Below are positions 1 to 8,666 of a stretch of 55,970 nt of DNA, one piece after another. How positions within the stretch are numbered: the stretch's first letter is position 1; each line of letters begins with the position of its first letter. The translations under genes were made by a program, and so were the position numbers. The DNA comes from an uncultured Clostridia bacterium (GTDB lineage Bacteria > Bacillota > Clostridia > Oscillospirales > Oscillospiraceae): NCBI GenBank assembly GCA_946186225.1, contig CAMHMK010000002.1, positions 1-55,970 of the forward strand, given 5' to 3'. Below the pieces are notes generated by a model. The model did no database searches. It had not been told where the DNA came from and saw nothing but the letters and a program-made list of their open reading frames with translations.

Positions 1-124
1 CAATCTTCTCCCAGGGCATGATCCGGGAAAGCTTCACCCAACGGTTCTTCGGGTCCAGCGAGCCGCCAAACGGCAGAAAGAACTCCTCCAGCGGAAGCTG
101 GTCATAATCCGTGCTGCAGTACAT
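1..124 (-). CDS. transposase N-terminus (DDE/IS1182-like), truncated by the window edge
   Basis: Reverse-strand reading from ATG at 124: MYCSTDYDQLPLEEFFLPFGGSLDPKNRWVKLSRIMPWEKI, which resembles N-termini of IS1182/IS5-type transposases (LPFGG-L---NRWVKL----PW). Continues past position 1. Not in the supplied ORF list. Confidence 0.7.
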   Translation of the reverse strand, partial: MYCSTDYDQLPLEEFFLPFGGSLDPKNRWVKLSRIMPWEKI

Positions 125-270
125 CCAAACACCCCAAATCCGGGACTTTTTACGCAAATCCCCTTATTTTGCCTGGCTGAATATCTGTGGGAGTTGGTCA
201 GCGCACTGAATAAACAGAATGCATCATTACCGGAACAGGATACCTCGGCAAATGGTCTTTGACACATCTA

Positions 271-310
271 TTATGGCAACACCACGCAGAAAACGGTGGT
301 GTTGCCATAA
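271..310. repeat. perfect 15-bp inverted repeat (TTATGGCAACACCAC / GTGGTGTTGCCATAA), 10-nt loop
   Basis: Arms 271-285 and 296-310 are exact reverse complements; no flanking T-tract on either strand. Confidence 0.85.
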
Positions 311-411
311 TTACGCAGGAACCCTTCAGATGGCTGGGGGAACCGTTCCGCCCGGCCGGAGTTCGGCGCCGGCCTCTCTACAGAAGCGGGTGTGATAAAC
401 CGGAGCTTCAA

Positions 412-1065
412 TCAGGTGGACTCGTCTTTTTTCAGGGTTTCACCGGTGTTAAGGTTGTCCGCGCTGGAGAAGACCTTTGCGAAGGTCAGGAAGAAGATTT
501 TGCAGTCCAGGGTAAAGGAGATGTGGTCCACGTACCAGACGTTCATTTCAATGCGGCGGTGCCACTCAACGTCCTTGCGGCCGTGGGTCTGGGCCCAGCC
601 GGTGATGCCGGGTCGGGCGTCAAACACTCGGCGCTGCTCCGGGGTGTATTCGTCGATGGGCCAGGGATGGTAGGTCAGAGGCGGGCGCGGGCCGATCAGA
701 GCCATGTCGCCGCGCAGGATGTTGATCAGCTGGGGAAGCTCATCCAGGCTGGTTTTGCGGAGGAATCTGCCGACCTTCGTGGTCCTGGGATCGTTTTTCC
801 CGGAGTAGACTCCGGAGCCGGTGTGCTCGGAGTTGACCTTCATCGTCCGCAGCTTGAGCATCGTAAACTCCCTGCCATGGTAGCCCAGTCGCCGCTGCCG
901 GAAGATCGCAGGTCCCGGAGAGGAGAGCCGGACCGCTAGCATGCAGATCAGAATGAGCGGCCAAAGGATCAGCAGGGCAAGCAGACTGAGGAAAAAATCG
1001 ATACCTCGTTTGAATAATCTATGATACATACCGCCTGACGCCACCCTTTCTGTTTGATGATTCAT
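412..1065 (-). CDS. bacterial sugar transferase (undecaprenyl-phosphate glycosylphosphotransferase, WcaJ/WbaP-like)
   Basis: [22 protein letters not shown] helix, then [62 protein letters not shown] signature motifs. Confidence 0.93.
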   Translation of the reverse strand: MNHQTERVASGGMYHRLFKRGIDFFLSLLALLILWPLILICMLAVRLSSPGPAIFRQRRLGYHGREFTMLKLRTMKVNSEHTGSGVYSGKNDPRTTKVGRFLRKTSLDELPQLINILRGDMALIGPRPPLTYHPWPIDEYTPEQRRVFDARPGITGWAQTHGRKDVEWHRRIEMNVWYVDHISFTLDCKIFFLTFAKVFSSADNLNTGETLKKDEST

Positions 1066-1265
1066 ATTAGATAAATTATACCATGCCGTTCCGTAAGATG
1101 CAAGCCTTTATCGCAAAAAGAACCGGTATCAGACAGAGATCTGCCCCATTGGATATTCTCAAAAAAAATCACGTTAGCACTTACGTTGGCTCTGTACATC
1201 GGCAAAAAGTTGTGGTATGATAATGGTGGATAATTATAAGCATCTTTCCGGAAGGAGGGGATTTC

Positions 1266-3590
1266 ATGAGCGAAGTCGGAAAACGTCAAGCGCGTGTGGA
1301 CGGTTATGACAAGGCCACGGGGCGGACAAAGTATTACGAAGACCGCATCCCTGCCGGGACGCTCTACGCCCGCATTCGGCACGCGGAGAAAGCCCACGCA
1401 ATTGTGACCGCGGTTCACACCGGGAAGGCCTCCGCTATCCCCGGCGTAGTCCGTGTGCTGACCTGTTTCGACGTACCGGACATTCCGTTTCCCACGGCGG
1501 GTCACCCCTGGTCGATGGATCCCGGCCATCAGGACGTAGCCGACCGCAAGCTGCTCAACACCCATGTGCGCTACTGGGGCGACGACGTGGCCGTCGTGAT
1601 CGCAGAGAACGAGGTGGCGGCGATACAGGGCGTCCGGGCCCTGGAGATCGAGTATGAGGAGCTTCCCTTTGTCCTCGACCAGCAGGAGGCAATGCAGGAT
1701 GGCGCTCCCCTGCTCCACGAGGCCTTCCCCAACAACATTCTGAAGCACACATCCTCCCGCTCCGGTGACTATGCCGCCGCGATCCGGGAACCGGGTCTGA
1801 TCAAGGTTGAGGGCTGGTACGAGACCCCCACGGTCCAGCACGCCCACATCGAAAACCACGGCTGCTTTGCCTGGATGGAAAACGGGCGGATTATCGTGGT
1901 CTCGTCCACGCAGATTCCGCACATCATCCGCCGTGTGGTGGCCCAGGCCCTGGGCCGTCCCTGGGCGGACGTAGAGATCATCAAGCCCTACATCGGCGGC
2001 GGCTTCGGCAACAAGCAGGACGCCCTCTATGAACCGCTTTGCGCCTGGTGTTCCACCCAGGTGGGCGGGCGGCCGGTGCGGATCGACTGCTCCCGAGAGG
2101 AGACCTTCGTCTCCAACCGCGTGCGCCACGCGATCCGCTTCCACATCACGACCTGGCTTCGGCCAAACGCAACGATCACGGCCCGAAAGATTGAGCTCTG
2201 GTCCAATCAGGGCGCCTACGCCTCCCACGGGCATTCCATTGCGGCCAAAGCCATGGGCTCCTTTGGCCAGCACTACCCCTGCCCGAACATGGAATGTGAT
2301 TCCTGGACTGTCTTTACGAACCGACCCGCGGCCGGGGCCATGCGCGGCTACGGAATGCCTCAGGCCAGCTTCGCCGACGAGAGCAACATCGACGACTGCG
2401 CCCGGACCATTGGCATGGACCCGATGGAATTCCGGCGGTTAAACATCATGCCGCAGGGCTTCCACGACAACTTCTCCGGCAACACGAACTATTATGACAC
2501 CTTCCGCGAATGCATGGCGAAGGGTGCTGCGCTGATCGACTATGAGGGCAAGCGGAAGGCATATGCCGACCAGACCGGCAATCTCCGCCGGGGCATCGGC
2601 GTGGCGACCTTCTGGTACAACACCGGCGTCTACCCGATCTCGCTGGAGACCTCCTCCAACCGGATGCTGCTCAACTTAGACGGAACTGTGACCATGCAGT
2701 GCGGCGAAACCGAGATCGGCCAGGGCGCAGACACCGCCTACGCCCAGATGACGGCAGACGCGGTCGGGCTCAGGAGCTACCGGGACGTGCGCGTGGTCTC
2801 GTGCCAGGACACCGATATCACGCCGACCGGCCTTGGCGCCTACGCTTCCCGGCAGACCTATATGGCTGGATTCTCGATCCGTCAGACCGCGGAGCTGCTG
2901 AAGGAAAAGATTCTGAACTACGCCGCCGAGCTTACCAGGCTGGCGCCGGACAGCATGGAGATCCGGGATGGCGCAATCGTCCGCCGGGAAGACGGCGAGG
3001 TGATGATGGATCTCAAGGAGCTGGCCATGACGGCCCAGTACAACCCGGTCCACGCCGAGCACATCACCGCCGAATCCACCTACACGATCCGCAGCAACGC
3101 CTACTCCTTCGGCTGCACCTTCGCGGAGGTCGAGGTGGACATTGCCATGTGCAAGGCCCAGGTCATACGGATCATCAACGTCCATGACTGCGGCAAGGTC
3201 ATCAACCCGGCCCTGGCCGAGGCGCAGGTCCACGGCGGGATGTCGATGGCGATCGGCTACGGCCTTTCGGAGCAGCTGCTCTTTGACCAGAAGACCGGCA
3301 GGCCGCTGAACAACAATCTGCTGGACTACAAGCTGTCTACTTTCATGGATCATCCGCGCCTGGAGGGTTGCTTCATCGAGAATCCGGAGCCCACCTCCCC
3401 CTTCGGCACCAAGGCTCTGGGTGAGCCGCCCGCCTGCTCCGGCGCGCCGGCGATCCGAAACGCAATTCTGAACGCCACCGGCGTTGCGATCGATCGACTC
3501 CCGCTCAACCCGCACGTACTCTACGCCGAATTCTGCAAGGCCGGACTCATTCACGACGTCTGGCAGGAGGAGGGGAAGCAAGATGTATGA
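1266..3590 (+). CDS. xanthine dehydrogenase-family molybdopterin-binding subunit
   Basis: GGGFGNKQDALYEP, AGAMRGYGMPQASFA, CGETEIGQGADTAYAQ, VHDCGKVINPALAEAQVHGG and FGTKALGEPP motifs of molybdenum hydroxylases. Confidence 0.93.
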   Translation: MSEVGKRQARVDGYDKATGRTKYYEDRIPAGTLYARIRHAEKAHAIVTAVHTGKASAIPGVVRVLTCFDVPDIPFPTAGHPWSMDPGHQDVADRKLLNTHVRYWGDDVAVVIAENEVAAIQGVRALEIEYEELPFVLDQQEAMQDGAPLLHEAFPNNILKHTSSRSGDYAAAIREPGLIKVEGWYETPTVQHAHIENHGCFAWMENGRIIVVSSTQIPHIIRRVVAQALGRPWADVEIIKPYIGGGFGNKQDALYEPLCAWCSTQVGGRPVRIDCSREETFVSNRVRHAIRFHITTWLRPNATITARKIELWSNQGAYASHGHSIAAKAMGSFGQHYPCPNMECDSWTVFTNRPAAGAMRGYGMPQASFADESNIDDCARTIGMDPMEFRRLNIMPQGFHDNFSGNTNYYDTFRECMAKGAALIDYEGKRKAYADQTGNLRRGIGVATFWYNTGVYPISLETSSNRMLLNLDGTVTMQCGETEIGQGADTAYAQMTADAVGLRSYRDVRVVSCQDTDITPTGLGAYASRQTYMAGFSIRQTAELLKEKILNYAAELTRLAPDSMEIRDGAIVRREDGEVMMDLKELAMTAQYNPVHAEHITAESTYTIRSNAYSFGCTFAEVEVDIAMCKAQVIRIINVHDCGKVINPALAEAQVHGGMSMAIGYGLSEQLLFDQKTGRPLNNNLLDYKLSTFMDHPRLEGCFIENPEPTSPFGTKALGEPPACSGAPAIRNAILNATGVAIDRLPLNPHVLYAEFCKAGLIHDVWQEEGKQDV

Positions 3591-4473
3591 TATGAAAGCG
3601 CTCTATGAGGCCGAAAACGTCCAAGACGCGATCCGCCTTCGACTGGAGCATCCCGAGGCCCAGATCATTGCCGGCGGGTCCGACGTGCTGGTCCAGATGC
3701 GGGAGGGCAAGCGGGCCGGAAAGGAACTGATTTCCATCTATAGGATCGACGAAATGCGGGGCGTCACCCTGGACGAGGACGAGAACGTCCGCATCGGCTC
3801 TCTGACCAGCTTTTCCCACATCACCAGGGACCCCATCATCCAGAAATACGTGAACGTGCTGGGGGAGGCGGTGGATCAGGTGGGTTCGCCCCAGATCCGG
3901 AACATCGGCACCATCGGCGGCAACACCTGCAACGGCGTCACCTCCGCCGACTCCGCCTCCACCCTCCACGCCTTAGAGGCCATCGTGGAGCTGACCGGCA
4001 AAAACGGTGTCCGGCGGATCCCCATCCGCGACTTCTACATCAAGGCCGGCCAGGTGGATATCCGGGCGGAGGAGGGCGAGATCCAGACCGCAATTTTGAT
4101 CCCGAAGGAGAGCTACGAAAACTGCTTCGGCAAGTATATCAAGTACGGTATGCGCAATGCCATGGAGATCGCCTCCTTGGGCTGTTCCGTGAACGTGCGG
4201 CTGAGTCCGGATAAAAAATACATCCGCCGCTGCCGCATCGCCTATGGCGTGGCGGGACCGGTGCCCATGCGGGTGCCCAGCGCGGAGGCGGTAGCCAACG
4301 GCAGCCGTCCCACCCAGGCCATGATCGATGAATTCGCGCTGGCGGTCCTGCTGGACATCCGTCCCAGAGACTCTTGGCGGGCGAGCAAGGCCTTCCGCCA
4401 GCACATCGCCGTAGAAATGGCGCGGCGGGCCTTGACAGAAGCCATTCTTCGGGCGGGAGGTGTGATCGAATGA
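3583..4473 (+). CDS. FAD-binding subunit of molybdenum hydroxylase (CoxM/XdhB type)
   Basis: MYDMKALYEAENVQDAIRLRLEHPEAQIIAGGSDVLVQMREGK and IRNIGTIGGNTCNGVTSADSAS motifs. ATG at 3583 chosen over the upstream ORF start because it overlaps the end of the preceding gene. Confidence 0.92.
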   Translation: MYDMKALYEAENVQDAIRLRLEHPEAQIIAGGSDVLVQMREGKRAGKELISIYRIDEMRGVTLDEDENVRIGSLTSFSHITRDPIIQKYVNVLGEAVDQVGSPQIRNIGTIGGNTCNGVTSADSASTLHALEAIVELTGKNGVRRIPIRDFYIKAGQVDIRAEEGEIQTAILIPKESYENCFGKYIKYGMRNAMEIASLGCSVNVRLSPDKKYIRRCRIAYGVAGPVPMRVPSAEAVANGSRPTQAMIDEFALAVLLDIRPRDSWRASKAFRQHIAVEMARRALTEAILRAGGVIE

Positions 4474-4964
4474 GCCAGTATAAGGTCGTCCACTGCAACA
4501 TCAACGGACAGGACGTGGAGAAAATCGTAGATGTCCGCGCCTCCCTGACGGATATGCTGCGCAACGAATACCATCTGACCTCTGTCAAAAAGGGCTGTGA
4601 GGTCGGCGAGTGCGGGGCCTGCACCGTTCTGATCGACGGCGAGGCCTACAACTCCTGCATCTATCTGGCCGTGTGGGCAGAGGGCAAGCACATCCGCACG
4701 CTGGAAGGCCTGACCGGGCCGAACGGGGAGCTGAGCGATATTCAGCAGGCCTTCATCGACGAGACCGCGATCCAATGCGGCTTCTGCACCCCGGGCTTCA
4801 TCCTTTCCGCATCCGAGCTTCTGGATTCCGGCAAGTTTTACACCGACGACGAGCTGCGCAAGCTGCTCTCCGGCCATCTCTGCCGCTGCACCGGCTACGA
4901 AAACATCCTGCGCGCCGTCAAGAAGACCATGTATCGCCGGTTGGGAAAGGAAATTGACTCGTGA
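4470..4964 (+). CDS. (2Fe-2S)-binding subunit of molybdenum hydroxylase (CoxS/XdhC type)
   Basis: KKGCEVGECGACTVLIDGEAYNSC and QCGFCTPGFILSA...LSGHLCRCTGYENI motifs; ATGA overlap with the upstream gene. Confidence 0.94.
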   Translation: MSQYKVVHCNINGQDVEKIVDVRASLTDMLRNEYHLTSVKKGCEVGECGACTVLIDGEAYNSCIYLAVWAEGKHIRTLEGLTGPNGELSDIQQAFIDETAIQCGFCTPGFILSASELLDSGKFYTDDELRKLLSGHLCRCTGYENILRAVKKTMYRRLGKEIDS

Positions 4965-4987
4965 AGGCAACCAATTCCTGGCCTTCT

Positions 4988-5015
4988 CCAAAAGCTCCCG
5001 CTTGGGAGCTTTTGG
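4988..5015 (+). terminator. rho-independent-like hairpin after the molybdenum hydroxylase operon
   Basis: CCAAAAGCTCCC / GGGAGCTTTTGG, 12-bp arms, 4-nt loop, weak T content after. Confidence 0.6.
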
Positions 5016-5055
5016 CATTTAGGGGCAAACAACGCTGCTTCTCTTGCAAAAGCAG

Positions 5056-5084
5056 TTGAATTATGACAAAATAAATGCTATAAT
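5056..5084 (+). promoter_or_regulatory. sigma70-type promoter for the oxidoreductase-hyp cluster
   Basis: TTGAAT (5056-5061), 17-bp spacer, TATAAT (5079-5084), 45 bp upstream of the CDS at 5129. Confidence 0.7.
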
Positions 5085-5128
5085 CGTAAAATACAACAGC
5101 GCTTGACGCAGAAACGGAGAGAGGTACG

Positions 5129-7942
5129 ATGCCGAAGGACGTTAACCCGAGAATCCACGTCAATGAGCGGGATTTCCCGCTTGAGGACTATCATTGCAGC
5201 GATCCCGAGAAAGAAAAGCTGGTCAAAAAGCTGGCGGTTCTGATCACCGACAACATTCCTCGCAAGGCCCCCGGCGGGATGAAAACCAACCACATGGATT
5301 TCTGGATCCTGGACCGGATGCTGACCAAGGACGAGGTCAAATTCATGCTCAGCTTCAAGAAGCGCCGCTTCCCGCTGACCACGAAAGAGCTGGCCCAGCG
5401 CAACGGAATGACCGAGGAAGCGACCCAGAAGGTCATCGACCATCTGCTTTGGATCGGCATTCTGGAGCAGAACCGCGACAACGCGGATCACCACATCCAG
5501 TATTTGATCCCGAAGTGGGTCGTGGGCTCCGGCGAGTACATGGTGGAGCATCCCACCCTGCCCGACGAGCATCCCGAGGTTGCCACAATGTTCAACCTGG
5601 CCCCACAGGAGCCCCTGGAGCTGGCCGCGAAGCTGATCCCGCCCGGCGGCGCAGGCATCGGTATGCACGTGATCCCCGTGGAGAAGGCGATCGACGCCTG
5701 CTCCACCTCCGTCAGCGTGGAGCATCTGTCCCACTGGCTGCAAAAATATGACACCTTCTGCACCATGGTCTGCGCCTGCCGCAAGGCCCAGCGCATCCGC
5801 GGTGAGGGCGTGGGCGACATCGAGGGCCAGATGTGCATCGGCGTGGGCGACATTGCCGAGTTCCTGGTCACCTCCGGGAAGGACGCCCACTACATCACCC
5901 GCGAGCAGGCCATGGAGATCATTGAGCGGGCCGAGCGCAAGGGCTACGTCCACCAGATCACGAATCTGGACGGGCCGAACCGCATCGTCGGCATCTGCAA
6001 CTGCTCCCCCGGCTCCTGCTACGGTCTGCGTACCTCTCAGCTTTTCAACACGCCGAATATGTCCCGTTCGGCCTACCGCGCCCATGTGGACAAGGACAAG
6101 TGCGTGGCCTGCGGCAAGTGCGTGGAGGTCTGCCCCGCCGGTGCCGCCAAGCTCGGCCAGAAACTCTGCAAGGCCGACGGCACGAAAATGAAGTACAAGC
6201 TCCACGACCTCCCGGACGATTTGCCCTGGGGCGAGGACCGCTGGGACCCCGACTACCGGGATCACAACAAGATCAACTGCTGGGAGTCCGGAACCTCTCC
6301 CTGCAAGACCGCCTGCCCGGCCCACCTGGCCGTGCAGGGCTATATCCAGATGGCCGCCGAGGGCCGCTATGCCGAGGCTCTGGACCTGATCCGTCAGGAC
6401 AACCCCTTCCCTGCCGTCTGCGGCGCGGTCTGCAACCGCCGCTGCGAGGACCGCTGTACCCGCGGCACCATCGACAAGCCCGTCGCCATCGACGAGATCA
6501 AGAAGTTCCTCGCCCAGCAGGAGCTCAAGGTCGATCCGAAGCTGCCCATCTGCGAGAACGGAGAGGGAAAGCAGTGGGACGAATTCCCGATCGCCGTCAT
6601 CGGCGCGGGTCCCGCCGGTCTGTCCGCGGCCTACTACCTCCGGTCTGAGGGCTATCCTGTGACCGTCTTCGAGCGCGAGTCCCGTCCCGGCGGCATGCTG
6701 ATGAACGGCATCCCCTCCTTCCGGCTCGAAAAGGATGTGCTCACCCGTGAGATCGAGCTGATCGAGAAGATGGGCGCGGAGATCCGCTGCGGCGTTGAGG
6801 TTGGCAAGGACGTGACGCTGGATGAGCTGCGCAAGCAGGGCTTTAAGGCCTTCTACGTCGCCATCGGTCTGCAGGGCGGACGTCTGGCCGGCGTGCCCGG
6901 CGAGGACGCCAAGGGCGTCGAGTCCGGCGTCAGCTTCCTGCGCCGTGTCAACCAGGACGAGTCCATCCGCCTGCAGGGCGACGTGGTCGTGGTCGGCGGC
7001 GGCAACGTGGCCGCTGACGTGGCCCGCACTGCCGTCCGCACGACGGACGGGACCGTCACGATGCTCTGCCTGGAGCAGCGGGACGAGATGCCCGCGGCAA
7101 AGGACGAGGTCGCCGAGGTCGAGGAAGAGGGAATCGTCATCCGCAACGGCTGGGGCCCGAAGGAGATTCTGACTGAGAACGGCGCTGTGACCGGGATCGT
7201 GTTCAAGAAGTGCACCCGCGTCTATGACGCCGAGCACCGCTTCTCCCCCGTCTACGACGAGAACGAGACGATCACCGTCCCCTGCTCCAACGTGCTGATG
7301 GCCATCGGCCAGAGCGCCGAATGGGGCAAGCTGCTGGACGGCTCCAAGGTTGAGCTCAACCGCAACGGCACCGCCAAGGCCGACCCCGTGACCCGCCAGA
7401 CCGCAGAGCCCGATATCTTTGTGGGCGGCGACGTGCGCCACGGCGCGAGATTCGCCATCGACGCGATTGCCGACGGACGCGAGGGCATGGTCTCCATCAA
7501 CCGCTTTGTCCATCCCGGCCAGAGTCTGACGATCGGTCGTGACCTGCGCGAGTTCATCGAGCTCGACCGCGACGATATCCGCGTGGAGGGCTACGACAAC
7601 GCCGAACGCCAGACCCCCGGCTTCAAATCCGGCAAGAGAACCGCGACCTTCGACGATCTGCGCCTGCCGCTGACCGAGGAACAGGTCCGGGCCGAGGCCA
7701 GCCGCTGCCTCCACTGCGGTGCCACCACCGTGGACGTCAACCAGTGCGTCGGCTGCGGTCTTTGCACCACCCGCTGCGAGTTTGACGCGATTCATCTGAC
7801 CCGCGACATTCCGCAGGCGAGCGAGATGCACACCGCCGAGGAAATGATGAAGATCGTCGGCCCCTATGCGGCCAAGCGTGCGGCCAAGATCATCAAGCGC
7901 AAGGCCACCGGTAAGGCCAGCTACCCCACCGAAACCGAATAA
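5129..7942 (+). CDS. large Fe-S/FAD/NAD(P)-dependent oxidoreductase A: Cys-rich N-terminal domain, 4Fe-4S motif, GltD-like module, C-terminal 4Fe-4S motif
   Basis: N-terminal VCACRKAQRI...CIGVGD...ICNCSPGSC; CVACGKCVEVCPAG; GltD-type CKTACPAHLAVQGYI...CNRRCEDRCTRG; VIGAGPAGLSAAYYL; VVVGGGNVAADVARTA; CVGCGLCTTRCEFDAI. Confidence 0.88.
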   Translation: MPKDVNPRIHVNERDFPLEDYHCSDPEKEKLVKKLAVLITDNIPRKAPGGMKTNHMDFWILDRMLTKDEVKFMLSFKKRRFPLTTKELAQRNGMTEEATQKVIDHLLWIGILEQNRDNADHHIQYLIPKWVVGSGEYMVEHPTLPDEHPEVATMFNLAPQEPLELAAKLIPPGGAGIGMHVIPVEKAIDACSTSVSVEHLSHWLQKYDTFCTMVCACRKAQRIRGEGVGDIEGQMCIGVGDIAEFLVTSGKDAHYITREQAMEIIERAERKGYVHQITNLDGPNRIVGICNCSPGSCYGLRTSQLFNTPNMSRSAYRAHVDKDKCVACGKCVEVCPAGAAKLGQKLCKADGTKMKYKLHDLPDDLPWGEDRWDPDYRDHNKINCWESGTSPCKTACPAHLAVQGYIQMAAEGRYAEALDLIRQDNPFPAVCGAVCNRRCEDRCTRGTIDKPVAIDEIKKFLAQQELKVDPKLPICENGEGKQWDEFPIAVIGAGPAGLSAAYYLRSEGYPVTVFERESRPGGMLMNGIPSFRLEKDVLTREIELIEKMGAEIRCGVEVGKDVTLDELRKQGFKAFYVAIGLQGGRLAGVPGEDAKGVESGVSFLRRVNQDESIRLQGDVVVVGGGNVAADVARTAVRTTDGTVTMLCLEQRDEMPAAKDEVAEVEEEGIVIRNGWGPKEILTENGAVTGIVFKKCTRVYDAEHRFSPVYDENETITVPCSNVLMAIGQSAEWGKLLDGSKVELNRNGTAKADPVTRQTAEPDIFVGGDVRHGARFAIDAIADGREGMVSINRFVHPGQSLTIGRDLREFIELDRDDIRVEGYDNAERQTPGFKSGKRTATFDDLRLPLTEEQVRAEASRCLHCGATTVDVNQCVGCGLCTTRCEFDAIHLTRDIPQASEMHTAEEMMKIVGPYAAKRAAKIIKRKATGKASYPTETE

Positions 7943-7954
7943 CCGTCAATTCAG

Positions 7955-7988
7955 CTGCCCCCGCCCGCGACGCGCGGGGGCAGTTTTT
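7955..7988 (+). terminator. GC-rich hairpin plus T5 between oxidoreductase A and hypB1
   Basis: CTGCCCCCGC (7955-7964) / GCGGGGGCAG (7974-7983) followed by TTTTT. Confidence 0.7.
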
Positions 7989-8000
7989 CAGGAGAACGAT

Positions 8001-8666
8001 ATGAACTTTGAAGTGATCGAGACCAAGGAACGGGTCCTGGCCGACAACGACGCCGCGGCGGCGGAAAACCGCGCGGCGCTCCGGCGGAGCGGGGCTTTCT
8101 TGGTCAATCTGATGGCCTCTCCCGGGGCGGGCAAGACCACGACCCTGCTTCGGACCATCGAGGCCCTGCGAAATCAGCACCGGATCGCTGTGATAGAGGC
8201 TGACGCCGATGGAGACGTGGACGCGAAGGCCATCGCTGCGTCAGGCATCCCGGTTCTGCAGGTCCACACCGGCGGGAGCTGCCACATGGACGCCGATATG
8301 ACGCGGCGAGCCCTTGAGCGCCTCGGAACCGACTACGACCTGATTTTTTTGGAAAACGTAGGGAATCTGGTCTGCCCCGCGGAATTTGACGTCGGCGCGG
8401 ACCTGCGCGTGATGATTCTCTCCACACCGGAGGGGCACGACAAGCCGCTCAAGTACCCACTGATGTTCCAGGTCAGCGACGTGCTGCTGGTGAACAAGAC
8501 GGACGTCGCGTCGGTCTTCGGCTTCGAGCTCGATTCCCTGCGGCAGAACGTGGCGCTGCGCCATCCGGAAATGGAGATCCTGCCCATTTCCGCCAAGACC
8601 GGAGAAGGCTTCAAAGCCTGGACGGACTACCTGACCGCGCAGATCGAAGGGAGGTCGAACGGATGA
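8001..8666 (+). CDS. hypB: HypB-family nickel-incorporation GTPase, copy 1
   Basis: FLVNLMASPGAGKTT (P-loop), GGSCHMDADM, FLENVGNLVCPAEFD, VMILSTPEGHDKPLKYPLMF, LLVNKTD, ISAKTGEG. ATG at 8001 with an AGGAG RBS; lacks the N-terminal CxxCGC and His-rich extension. Confidence 0.92.
   Translation: MNFEVIETKERVLADNDAAAAENRAALRRSGAFLVNLMASPGAGKTTTLLRTIEALRNQHRIAVIEADADGDVDAKAIAASGIPVLQVHTGGSCHMDADMTRRALERLGTDYDLIFLENVGNLVCPAEFDVGADLRVMILSTPEGHDKPLKYPLMFQVSDVLLVNKTDVASVFGFELDSLRQNVALRHPEMEILPISAKTGEGFKAWTDYLTAQIEGRSNG

Noticed and set aside
1186-1221. Promoter upstream of the molybdenum hydroxylase (TTGGCT ... TATGAT)
   Set aside because: The -10-like TATGAT is plausible but the spacing to the -35-like element is about 24 bp, too long for a supported call.
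1062-2273. 403-aa minus-strand ORF opposite the molybdopterin subunit
   Set aside because: Antisense shadow; the plus strand has all family motifs.
5078-7831. 917-aa minus-strand ORF opposite oxidoreductase A
   Set aside because: Antisense shadow of a strongly motif-supported CDS; its translation is low-complexity L/G/A/V/D/H-rich, typical of GC-rich antisense reading.
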